DNA from: RBG-16-66-20 sp040752005
GTDB taxonomy: Bacteria; Pseudomonadota; Gammaproteobacteria; Burkholderiales; SG8-39
Assembly (NCBI GenBank): GCA_040752005.1
Contig: JBFMFX010000001.1
Span: 196,471-260,470, forward strand
Reading direction: 5' to 3'
DNA: 64,000 nucleotides
The notes under the pieces were generated by a model. It saw only the letters and a program-made list of their open reading frames with translations. It had not been told where the DNA came from and ran no database searches. The translations under genes were made by a program, and so were the position numbers. Positions 47,450-55,122 of the stretch are shown here, one piece after another. Every line of letters starts with the position of its first letter. The first letter of the stretch is position 1.

Positions 47450-47905
47450 GGCTTCATCATAGCCCTGTTCGCGGCGGCGCTCGCGCAGGCCGCAGACGAT
47501 CCGAGCACCTCGCCGCGGGATGCGCCGCGCGATGCGAGGCTGGAAGCCGCGCGTGCGGCGATCGCGAAGAGGGACTGGAGCACGGCGCAGGCGGTGCTCA
47601 AGGAGGCGCTTGCTGCCGATTCGGCGAACGCCGACTACCACAACCTCTACGCCTACGCGGTCCGCAACAGTCCGAATCCGGCGATGGAGGTCGTCTTCAA
47701 ACACTATCACGAGGCGCTGCGCCTGGATCCCCGGCACCGCGGCGCGCACGAGTACCTCGGCGAGGCCTACCTGATGGTCGGCAACGTCGAAAAAGCGCGC
47801 GAGCACCTGAAGGCGCTCGATCGGCTGTGCTTTTTCGGCTGCAAGGAGTATTCGGACCTGAAGAAGGCGATCGAGGAGCACGAGCGTCGGCAGGCGAAGC
47901 GCTAG
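47429..47905 (+). CDS. Small TPR protein with signal peptide
   Basis: 158 residues, strong GAGGAGG box 5 bases before ATG 47429. The signal (GFIIALFAAALAQAADD) precedes three TPR-like helical pairs, with YHEALRLDPRHRGAHEYLGEAYLMVGNVEKA as the clearest. FFGCKEY near the C-terminus is the CxxxE-type end often seen in this TPR subfamily, where LCFFGCKEYxDLKxAI recurs. It is probably periplasmic and was probably duplicated from, or evolved with, the divergent TPR gene. Its function is unknown. Confidence 0.87.
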   Translation: MSGRLRHGFIIALFAAALAQAADDPSTSPRDAPRDARLEAARAAIAKRDWSTAQAVLKEALAADSANADYHNLYAYAVRNSPNPAMEVVFKHYHEALRLDPRHRGAHEYLGEAYLMVGNVEKAREHLKALDRLCFFGCKEYSDLKKAIEEHERRQAKR

Positions 47906-48020
47906 CCCCTCCGCTGTGCTATCGCCGTGCGCTCGTCAAGCCGCTGGGACAGATCGCGGTGCGGTTCGTGAGCGCCGCGACGCGGGTGCGCATGAAGGAG
48001 GCGGCCGACCGGCCGCAGGA

Positions 48021-48026
48021 TAGAAT
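48021..48026 (+). promoter_or_regulatory. Putative -10 box TAGAAT before 65-residue gene
   Basis: AGGATAGAATTGAC places TAGAAT 33 bases before ATG 48059. A GCGGCC-GACC-GGCCGC inverted repeat (48001-48016) stands directly upstream and could end transcription of the TPR gene or bind a regulator. The region 47906-48058 (153 bases) contains no convincing gene. Confidence 0.35.
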
Positions 48027-48058
48027 TGACGTCGGATATCTGCGCATGCGGATGAAGG

Positions 48059-48256
48059 ATGGCGGCTCGGCCTGACGAAAGCGGTGCAGGAATCGACTGG
48101 AGTTTGACGACCTGGGAAGGGGCGCGCCGCGAGCAGTTGCGGCGCTGGGCGGACCTGTCGCTGGAAGAGATCCTCCGCGCTCAGGAGGAAATGGCCCAAC
48201 TCGCGCGCCGGCTCGCGCCCGGAACGAGCGACGAGGGCGGGCGCCGTTGCGCCTGA
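48059..48256 (+). CDS. Small hypothetical protein, 65 residues
   Basis: Starts MAARPDESGAGIDWSLTTWEGARREQLRRW and ends in a helix (LRAQEEMAQLARRLAPG). The WSLTTWEGxRREQLRxxxxLSL pattern recurs in short uncharacterised proteobacterial proteins. No signal, membrane helix or cysteine before the last residues. It overlaps the sulfatase TTG start by 10 bases, which suggests that the two are co-translated. Function unknown. Confidence 0.65.
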   Translation: MAARPDESGAGIDWSLTTWEGARREQLRRWADLSLEEILRAQEEMAQLARRLAPGTSDEGGRRCA

Positions 48257-49575
48257 AGCGCCCGAACTTCGTCTTCATCCTCGCCGACGACCTCGGCTAC
48301 GCCGATCTGGGCTGCTACGGCGGGCGGCCGCGCGCCGCCGGCGCGCGCTTCGATTCCTGTTCACCGGTTCTCGACCGCATGGCGCGCGAAGGGCTGCGCT
48401 TCACGCAAGGCTACGCCAACTCCTCGGTGTGTTCGCCGACGCGAATCGCCCTCATGACCGGGCGCTGGCAGCACCGGCTGCGCGGCGGAGCGGACGAGCC
48501 GATCCGCACGCGCGAGCGCGGCAATCCGGTGCTCGGGCTGCCGCCCGAGCACCCGACGCTGCCGTCGCTGCTGCGCGACGCAGGATACGCCACCGCGCTC
48601 GTCGGCAAGTGGCATCTCGGGTTTCCGCCGCACTTCCACCCTTTGAAGAGCGGCTATCAGGAGTTCTTCGGCGCGCTCTCTGGGGGGCTCGACTACTTCA
48701 CCCACAAGGACGGCGCCGGGGTGCACGATCTGTGGGAGGGCGAAAAAGAGGCGCACGTCAAGGGATACCTCACCGACCTCATCACCGAGCGCGCGGTGCG
48801 CTTCATCCGCCGCCGGCGGCGCGAGCCGTTCTTTCTCTCGGTGCACTACACCGCGCCGCACTGGCCGTGGGAGACGCGCCGCGACCGGGCGCAAGCCGAG
48901 CGCATCGCGAGCCTGTATCACTTCGACGGCGGCTCGGCGGCCACCTACTACACCATGATCCGCCACATGGACGAGGGGATCGGCCGGATCCTCGCCGCGC
49001 TCTCTTCCGCGGGCATCGCGCGCGACACCCTGGTCGTTTTCACCAGCGACAACGGCGGCGAGCGTTTCTCGGACACCTGGCCGCTGGTCGGCAAGAAGAT
49101 GGACCTGCTCGAAGGCGGCATCCGCGTGCCGTACATCGTGCGCTGGCCGGCGATCGTCGAACCGGGCGGCGTCACCGCACAGCAGGCGATCACGATGGAT
49201 TGGGTGCCGACGATCCTGGAGGCCGCGGGCGTCGCGCCGCACCCCGACTATCCGCCCGACGGTGCGAGCCTCATGCCGGTGCTCAGGAAACCGAAGCGCA
49301 CTTTTGCGCGCGAGCTGTTCTGGAAGATGCTCTACCGAAGCCAGAAGGCGATGCGCGCGGGCGACTGGAAGTACCTCTCGATCGAGGGCGACGAGTTCCT
49401 TTTCAACCTGGCGGCCGATCCGCGCGAGCGGGCGAACCAGGCGAAACGGGAGCCGGCGCGGATCGAGGCGATGCGCGCGCGCCACGCCGAGTGGGAGCGG
49501 TCGCTTCCCGTCTTCCCCGACGCGACGTTCTCCGTGATCGGCGGCAAATCCGACCTCGCCCGCCCGAGCGGATGA
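48247..49575 (+). CDS. Sulfatase (formylglycine-dependent, alkaline-phosphatase superfamily)
   Basis: 442 residues from TTG 48247. DDLGYADLG (14-22) provides the first metal-binding aspartates. Cys62 in CSPTR (62-66), followed by TGRW, is the cysteine to be converted to formylglycine (CxPxR with Thr in place of the usual Ser). VGKWHLG, HYTAPHWPW and FTSDNGG complete the active site. There is no signal peptide; oxidation to formylglycine needs a maturase that is not encoded here. Substrate is an unknown sulfate ester. The palindromic repeat begins 2 bases after its stop. Confidence 0.92.
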   Translation: MRLKRPNFVFILADDLGYADLGCYGGRPRAAGARFDSCSPVLDRMAREGLRFTQGYANSSVCSPTRIALMTGRWQHRLRGGADEPIRTRERGNPVLGLPPEHPTLPSLLRDAGYATALVGKWHLGFPPHFHPLKSGYQEFFGALSGGLDYFTHKDGAGVHDLWEGEKEAHVKGYLTDLITERAVRFIRRRRREPFFLSVHYTAPHWPWETRRDRAQAERIASLYHFDGGSAATYYTMIRHMDEGIGRILAALSSAGIARDTLVVFTSDNGGERFSDTWPLVGKKMDLLEGGIRVPYIVRWPAIVEPGGVTAQQAITMDWVPTILEAAGVAPHPDYPPDGASLMPVLRKPKRTFARELFWKMLYRSQKAMRAGDWKYLSIEGDEFLFNLAADPRERANQAKREPARIEAMRARHAEWERSLPVFPDATFSVIGGKSDLARPSG

Positions 49576-49576
49576 A

Positions 49577-49612
49577 AAAAACAGGGTCAGACCCGGGTCT
49601 GACCCTGTTTTT
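49577..49612. repeat. REP-like perfect palindrome, copy 2 (possible bidirectional terminator)
   Basis: AAAAACAGGGTCAGACCC followed by its exact reverse complement, 36 bases in all with an 18-bp potential stem, ending in T5 on either strand. It separates the sulfatase and DUF1992 genes that converge on it, so it could work as a terminator for both. It is the same unit as the repeats at 2177-2273 and 56862-56895. On the minus strand it also codes for the last residues of the DUF1992 protein. Confidence 0.9.
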
Positions 49613-49829
49613 CTCTGCGCCGGCGAAGCTCCTCGAAAAGATCGCCGAAGACCTCGGCGAGGCTCGTGTCGGCGTTCTTGAGGATGCGCTTGGCCATCTT
49701 CATGTCCTCGGGTACGAGCGGATCCTCGTACAGGTCGAGCGGCCGGCCTTCGCCGGGCAACCCCTGCAGCTCGCCGCGCGCGACGGCTTCCTCGATCCGG
49801 CGCTCGGCGATCCACTCGAGGACGTGCAT
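49587..49829 (-). CDS. DUF1992 (DnaJ-homologue subfamily C member 28-like) protein
   Basis: 80 residues from ATG 49829. IAERRIEEAVARGELQGLPGEGRPLDL and VPEDMKMAKRILKNA are the DUF1992 core, usually found alone in bacteria and after a J-domain in eukaryotes. The last seven residues (KQGQTRV) and the stop come from the palindromic repeat, so the original C-terminus was replaced or extended by the element. Function unknown; a chaperone-related role is only suggested by the family name. The P450 gene ends 11 bases upstream on the same strand. Confidence 0.88.
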   Translation of the reverse strand: MHVLEWIAERRIEEAVARGELQGLPGEGRPLDLYEDPLVPEDMKMAKRILKNADTSLAEVFGDLFEELRRRREKQGQTRV

Positions 49830-49839
49830 CGGCGGTTGC

Positions 49840-51213
49840 CTACGATCGGCGCGCGCGAACGCGCATCGGCAGGCCGCCCTTCGGGCGCAGCGTGATGCGC
49901 GGTTCGGTATGCACTTCGCGCCCGGGGATCGCCTCCAGCCGCCAGCGGCGCGCGACCGCGCCGAGCACGATCGCATGCTCCATCATGGCGAAGGCGCTGC
50001 CGATGCACACCCGCGGCCCGCCGCCGAACGGGAGGTAAGCGTAGCGGGGGCGGTTCTGCTCCGCGTGCCGCGCGAAGCGCTCTGGGCGGAACGCCTCGGG
50101 CTGCGGCCAGTAATCGGGCCGGCGGTGAAGCGCGTACGGACTGATCACGATGTGCGCGCCGGCGGGCATGCGGTAGGGCCCGAGCCGGTCCTCGGCGAGC
50201 GCGCGCCGGCTGAAGACATAGGCGGGCGGATAGAGGCGCATCGCTTCCTCGGCGACCATGCGCGCATACGGCATGCGCTCCAGATCCTCGAACGCCGGCG
50301 CACCACGTTCACCGAGCACCGCGTCAACCTCGGCGTGCAGCTTCGCCTCGGGCTCCGGGTTCTGCGCGAGCAGGTGAAACGTCCAGGTGAGCGCGATCGC
50401 GGTGGTCTCGTGTCCGGCAAGAAAGAGCGTCACCAGCTCGTCGCGAAGCTGGCGGTCGGTCATGGCCTCGCCGCTGTCGGCATCGCGCGCCTCGAGCAGC
50501 ATCGAAAGCAGATCGTCACGCGGTGCCTCGCCGCGCGAGGCCGCGGCGCGCCGGCCGGCGACGACGCGGCTGACGATCCGATCGAGCGTCGCCACCGCCC
50601 GCCGGAACGCCCGCCCGCGCGGGCGCACGACGAATTCCGGCAGCTCGAAGAAGGCGGTGAGCCGAACGCGGCCGGTCGTCTCCTGGAGCACCGCCATCGC
50701 CTCGGCGACCTCGCCGATGTCGGCGGAGACGTCGGTGCCGAAGAGCGTCTTCGCGACGATCTCCATCGTGACCGCGTTCATCTGCGCCATGACGTCCACA
50801 ATCTTGCCGTCCGCCCAGCGCGCGGCCATCGCCGCCGCGCACTCGGCCATCGTGCCCGCGAGCACGCGCAACCGGCGCAGGTGAAAGGCCGGCTGCGCCA
50901 ATCGGCGCTGGCGCTTCCAGAATTCCCCCTCGGAAATGAGCAGTCCGTCGCCGAGAAAGGGGCGCAGGTTGTTGCGGTAGGTGACCGACTTCGGGTAGTT
51001 GCCGACGTTGTCGAGCAGGATCCGCTTGACGAGCTCGGCGTCGTTCACGAAGTAGATGCGCTTGCCGAGCAGCCGCGTATAGCAGAGCGGGCCCTTGTCC
51101 AGCGTCGCCATGATGTCGAAGCGCGGCGCGAGCCCCAGCCAGCGCGCGAGCGCCGGCGCCTCCTTGAGCGGCGGGAAGTCGATGCGGGGAGCCTCGAGGG
51201 CCGCTGCGCTCAC
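49840..51213 (-). CDS. Cytochrome P450
   Basis: 457 residues from GTG 51213. C-helix WKRQRRL (99-105), I-helix AGHETT (266-271) with the oxygen-activating Glu-Thr, EAMR (E323) as ExxR, PERF near 376-380 and FGGGPRVCIG (396-405) with the heme-ligating Cys403. The length and ExxR-LYPP pattern place it in the group related to CYP102/eukaryotic-type P450s rather than the short camphor type. No reductase domain; electrons must come from a partner such as a ferredoxin and the Fpr at 41873-42613. The start overlaps the hydantoinase B stop (GTGA). Confidence 0.95.
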   Translation of the reverse strand: MSAAALEAPRIDFPPLKEAPALARWLGLAPRFDIMATLDKGPLCYTRLLGKRIYFVNDAELVKRILLDNVGNYPKSVTYRNNLRPFLGDGLLISEGEFWKRQRRLAQPAFHLRRLRVLAGTMAECAAAMAARWADGKIVDVMAQMNAVTMEIVAKTLFGTDVSADIGEVAEAMAVLQETTGRVRLTAFFELPEFVVRPRGRAFRRAVATLDRIVSRVVAGRRAAASRGEAPRDDLLSMLLEARDADSGEAMTDRQLRDELVTLFLAGHETTAIALTWTFHLLAQNPEPEAKLHAEVDAVLGERGAPAFEDLERMPYARMVAEEAMRLYPPAYVFSRRALAEDRLGPYRMPAGAHIVISPYALHRRPDYWPQPEAFRPERFARHAEQNRPRYAYLPFGGGPRVCIGSAFAMMEHAIVLGAVARRWRLEAIPGREVHTEPRITLRPKGGLPMRVRARRS

Positions 51214-52784
51214 TCTTTTCTTCCGTAGCCGCCGCCGCCGGGCATCCGCGCCACCAGCCGGTCGCCGGCCGGCACGACATAGGTCGCCTTGCCGGGAAGT
51301 TCCCTGCCGCTCGCGAGCGCGACGTATGCCGGCTTTCCGTCGCCGCCCCCGGCGCGCCCGCGTGCCGGGTTGTGGCGCCGGTCCACCGTGGCGCAGGCGA
51401 TGGTGAAAGGCGCGTGTTCCGTGTTCTCGATCTCGATCACCGAGCCCATGCCGCCGCGGTAGCGGCCCTCGCCGCCCGAGCCCTCGGCAAACTCCCGCCG
51501 CACGAACAGGAGCGGCGATATGGCTTCGGTGATCTCGACCGGGATCGCGCCGACGCCGCTCGGAAACGCGGTGGTCGAGAGTCCGTTCTTGGTGGGGCGC
51601 GCGCCCATGCCGCCGATCGCGATCGAGATCACGTGAAAACGGGTCGCGTCCGGCGGCGCGCCCTCGATCTCCGGGCCGCCCGTCATGCCCATCACCCACA
51701 TGCTGCCGGCGCCCTCCGCGGGCACTCTTCCCCCGAGCGGCTCCTCGAAGCAGTCGAAGACAAGCTCCGGCAGCATCTGGCCGATGACGTGCCGCGCGGT
51801 GACCGGCCGGGGCTTTTTCGGCGCGACGATCGAGTCCTCCGGCGCCGACACCGTCACCACCTCCAGCGAGCCGGCGTTGTTCGGGATCCTGGGCGCGACG
51901 ATGCACTTCACCCCGAAGCAGGTGTAGGCGTCGGTGTAGCACTTGGGCGAGTTGATGCCGAAGCGCGACGCGGGCGAGGTGCCGGCGTAGTCCACGTGAA
52001 TGCCCGCGTCCGAGATGGTCAGCGCGGCCTTGAGCTCGATCGGCGCTTCGTAGCCGTCCAGGCGCATCGAGGCGCGAAACGTACCGCGCGGGAGCCTGCG
52101 GATCGCCTCCAGCATCGAGGCGCGCGAGGTGGCGATGATGGTTTCGCCGAGCGCATCGAGCTCCTCCATCCCGAACTCTTCCAGCATCGCGGCAAGGCGC
52201 CGCGTCGCCACCTCGTTGCAGGAAACGAGCCCGAGGATATCGCCGCGCACCTGAAGCGGCTCGCGCACGTTCGCCATAAGGATGGAGAAGAAGGTTTCGT
52301 TCGGTTTTCCCGCCTCCATCAGCTTCATGTGCGGGACGTACAGCCCTTCTTCGTACACCGAGGCGGCCTCGGCGACGAAGCCGCGGCCGCCGATGTCAAT
52401 GACGTGGCAGGTCGAGGCGAAAAAGCCGATCAGCCTGCCTTTCAGGAATGCCGGCGTCACCGTGACGAAGTCGAACAGGTGCCCGGTGCCCATCCAGGGG
52501 TCGTTCGTGACCAGCACGTCGCCGGGCCGCAGCGACTCGAGCGGAAAACGCTCGAGGAAGTGCTTCACTGCGGTCGCCATGGTGTTGACGTGGCCCGGCG
52601 TGCCGGTCACCGCCTGCGCGAGCATGCGTCCCTTCGTGTCGTAGACGCCGGTCGAGAGGTCGCCCGCCTCGCGGGTGATCGGGCCGAAGGCGGTCTTGAG
52701 AAGCACGTTGGCCTGCTCCTCGACCACCGCGATCAGGCGGTTCCACAGCACCTGGCGTACCAGTTCTTCCTGCATGCGGCTCAC
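51210..52784 (-). CDS. Hydantoinase/oxoprolinase B subunit (HyuB-like)
   Basis: 524 residues from GTG 52784 (an ATG three codons on is also possible). DLSTGVYDTKGRMLAQ, GHVNTM, VTNDPWMGTGHLFDFV and HVIDIGGRG are typical of hydantoinase B / 5-oxoprolinase. It works with the A subunit, using ATP to open a lactam such as 5-oxoproline, a hydantoin, or to carboxylate acetone-like ketones. GTGA overlaps on both sides give an A-B-P450 chain. A link to gamma-glutamyl chemistry is discussed with the GGT-like gene. Confidence 0.93.
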   Translation of the reverse strand: MSRMQEELVRQVLWNRLIAVVEEQANVLLKTAFGPITREAGDLSTGVYDTKGRMLAQAVTGTPGHVNTMATAVKHFLERFPLESLRPGDVLVTNDPWMGTGHLFDFVTVTPAFLKGRLIGFFASTCHVIDIGGRGFVAEAASVYEEGLYVPHMKLMEAGKPNETFFSILMANVREPLQVRGDILGLVSCNEVATRRLAAMLEEFGMEELDALGETIIATSRASMLEAIRRLPRGTFRASMRLDGYEAPIELKAALTISDAGIHVDYAGTSPASRFGINSPKCYTDAYTCFGVKCIVAPRIPNNAGSLEVVTVSAPEDSIVAPKKPRPVTARHVIGQMLPELVFDCFEEPLGGRVPAEGAGSMWVMGMTGGPEIEGAPPDATRFHVISIAIGGMGARPTKNGLSTTAFPSGVGAIPVEITEAISPLLFVRREFAEGSGGEGRYRGGMGSVIEIENTEHAPFTIACATVDRRHNPARGRAGGGDGKPAYVALASGRELPGKATYVVPAGDRLVARMPGGGGYGRKE

Positions 52785-54856
52785 GTCGTGCGCTCCAGAA
52801 CGAGATGCCCGGTGGCGGCGACCGAGCAGCGCCAGCCGCGGGGGACGTACGTCGTGGTCTGCGGCTCGCCGACGAGCGCCGGTCCGTCGAGCAGCGCGCC
52901 GGGGCGAAGCTCGGCGCGCGCATAGACCGGAATTTTCTCTTCGCGGCCGGCGACAGGGTCGAACACCGAGCGGCTCGCCTGCGCCACGGCGCGCGCCTCA
53001 CCGGGCGCGGCCGGCGCGCTCGCCTGGGCCTGCTGCGGCACGGTGGAGACGTTCACAGACCAGGCGAGGAACTCGACCGGTACGTCGGCGATCCTGAGGC
53101 CGTACTGCTGCTCGTAGCGCCGCTCGTACTCGGCGCGAAGCAGCGCGGCGTGCGCGCCGGAGAGTTCGCTCTCCGGAAGGGCGATCGGGATTTCGTGCCC
53201 TTGCCCGAGATAGCGCATCTCGACGGTGCGGTGCACGGCAAGCGGCGCACCCAGCGCACCCGCCTCGACGATCGAACGGGCCTCGGCCTCCATCGCGGCG
53301 AGGAGCCGGTTGACCGCGGCGGCATCGAAACGGTCGTCGCGCTGCGCAAGGCTCCTCGCAAGCTCGAACGCGACCGGCGCGCGGAGGAAACCGACCGCCG
53401 AGCCGACGCTCGCGTCCACCGGCACGAGCACGCGCGAGATCCCCAGCTTCGCCGCAAGGCGCGCGGCGTGAAGCGGCGCGGCGCCGCCGAAGGCGACGAG
53501 CGTGCAGCGCTCGGCGGTCTTGCCGCGCTCGATCGCGTGCACGCGGGCGGCGCTCGCCATGTTCTCCTCGACGATCTCGCCGATGCCTGCGGCCGCCCAG
53601 CGCGCATCCAGGCCGAGCGGCGCGCCGATTTTCTCTGTCACCGCGCGCTCGGCGGCGCGCGCATCCAGGCGCAGCGTTCCGCCGGCGAACGCTTCCGGGT
53701 CAATGCGCCCGAGCACGACGTTGGCGTCGGTGACGGTGGGCTCGGTGCCGCCGCGCCCGTAGCAGACGGGACCGGGCTCGGCGCCGGCGCTCTCGGGTCC
53801 GACCTTGATGCGTCTGAGCTCGTCCAGCCGCGCGATCGAACCGCCGCCGGCGCCGATCTCGACCATCTCGGTGACCGGGATCCGCACCGGCAGCCCGCTG
53901 CCCTTGAGGTTGCGCCAGACGCGCGCCACCTCGAACTTGCGCGACTGCTCGGGTCTGCCGTCCGAGATGAAGCAGATCTTCGCCGTGGTCCCGCCCATGT
54001 CGAAGGAGAGCACCTCCGCCAGCCCTTCCTCGCGCGCGATCTGCGCCGAGAGGATGGCGCCGCCCGCCGGTCCGGACTCGACCAGGCGCACCGGAACGCG
54101 CCGCGCGGTGGCAAGCGTGGTCAGTCCCCCGCCCGAGGTCATCAGATACACCGGGCATCGGAAGCCGCGCTTTTCCAGTCCTTCTTCCAGCCGCGCGAGG
54201 TAGCGCGCCATCAGCGGCTGCACGTAGGCGTTCGCGCAGGCGGTGGAGAAGCGCTCGTATTCGCGGATCTCGGGGCAGATGGCGGAGGACAACGTGACCG
54301 CCCCCCCGGGAAGGAGTGCTTCGAGGAGTTCGCCAGCGCGCCGTTCGTGCGCATCGTTGACGTAGGAATGGAAAAAGCCTACGGCCACCGCCTCGATGTC
54401 CGCCGCGCGAAGGCGCTCGGCCGCCTGCGTCACTTCGGCTTCGGCGAGCGGCACGCGCACTTCGCCCTTCGCGGTGATGCGCTCGGTGATCGGGATGCGC
54501 AGCTCGCGGGGAACGAGCGGCGCCGGCAGCTCCAGGTCCAGATCGTAGTGCTCGTAGCGCTTCTCGTAGCCCATCTCCAGCACGTCGCGAAAGCCCCGCG
54601 TGGTGAGAAACGCCGTTCTCGCGCCCTTCCTCTCGATGAGCGCGTTGGTGGCGAGCGTCGTGCCGTGGATGAGCACGCCGACTTCGCCCGCCGCGATCTT
54701 CGCCGCCGCGAGCACCCGCGCGATGCCTTCGAGCATGCCTTCTTCCGGCGCGCGCGGCGTGGTGAGCACCTTGGCCGAATACCGCCGCCCGCGGTGCTCC
54801 AGCACCACGTCGGTGAACGTGCCGCCGATGTCGGCGGCCAGGCGCGCCGTGGCCAA
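52781..54856 (-). CDS. Hydantoinase/oxoprolinase A subunit (HyuA-like)
   Basis: 691 residues from TTG 54856. DIGGTFTDVV (near 9-18) and FDMGGTTAK are the two phosphate-binding glycine-rich motifs of the ASKHA fold, and IHGTTLATNALIERKG is the conserved N-terminal loop. VEIGAGGGSIA (about 338-348) is typical of HyuA/acetophenone carboxylase-like proteins. It supplies ATP-dependent lactam activation with the B subunit, from which it is separated by a GTGA overlap. Transcription starts in the 266-base divergent region shared with the GGT-like gene. Confidence 0.94.
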   Translation of the reverse strand: MATARLAADIGGTFTDVVLEHRGRRYSAKVLTTPRAPEEGMLEGIARVLAAAKIAAGEVGVLIHGTTLATNALIERKGARTAFLTTRGFRDVLEMGYEKRYEHYDLDLELPAPLVPRELRIPITERITAKGEVRVPLAEAEVTQAAERLRAADIEAVAVGFFHSYVNDAHERRAGELLEALLPGGAVTLSSAICPEIREYERFSTACANAYVQPLMARYLARLEEGLEKRGFRCPVYLMTSGGGLTTLATARRVPVRLVESGPAGGAILSAQIAREEGLAEVLSFDMGGTTAKICFISDGRPEQSRKFEVARVWRNLKGSGLPVRIPVTEMVEIGAGGGSIARLDELRRIKVGPESAGAEPGPVCYGRGGTEPTVTDANVVLGRIDPEAFAGGTLRLDARAAERAVTEKIGAPLGLDARWAAAGIGEIVEENMASAARVHAIERGKTAERCTLVAFGGAAPLHAARLAAKLGISRVLVPVDASVGSAVGFLRAPVAFELARSLAQRDDRFDAAAVNRLLAAMEAEARSIVEAGALGAPLAVHRTVEMRYLGQGHEIPIALPESELSGAHAALLRAEYERRYEQQYGLRIADVPVEFLAWSVNVSTVPQQAQASAPAAPGEARAVAQASRSVFDPVAGREEKIPVYARAELRPGALLDGPALVGEPQTTTYVPRGWRCSVAATGHLVLERTT

Positions 54857-55122
54857 GCGTCAGTCCTTCTTCGACTGGCGGCCCACGAGCGGCACCGCGG
54901 TGCAGTCCGAGTGCCGCGGCCCGCGCTTTCCACGCGCTGCGGCAGACGACAGGGTGTGTCCGGCGGTCTGCGCGGCGCCGCCGCGCGCCCCGAATGCAAT
55001 GAGTCCCACGGGCTGCAATGGTACCCTCGGCGTCGTCACGGCGGAAAGCACGAAGCGAGGGTCCGCAGCGCCGGCCACCGTTTCACCAGCGGGGCGGCGC
55101 GTTCCGCTATGCTTCGGCCCCC
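54857..55122. promoter_or_regulatory. Divergent region between hydantoinase A and GGT-like genes
   Basis: 266 bases between divergent starts. Apart from the doubtful small ORF at 54860-55078, it holds no recognisable gene. No strong sigma-70 pair, operator palindrome or hairpin was found; promoters for both sides must lie here. Confidence 0.4.
54860..55078 (-). CDS. Doubtful small ORF upstream of hydantoinase A
   Basis: 72 codons ending 3 bases before the HyuA TTG start, so its stop region contains the AAGAAGGA ribosome-binding site of HyuA. The first half is low-complexity; the end (RHSDCTAVPLVGRQSKKD) is better composed. It could be a coupled leader ORF. No family recognised and codon bias is only average, so it may be chance. 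Confidence 0.25.
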   Translation of the reverse strand: MAGAADPRFVLSAVTTPRVPLQPVGLIAFGARGGAAQTAGHTLSSAAARGKRGPRHSDCTAVPLVGRQSKKD

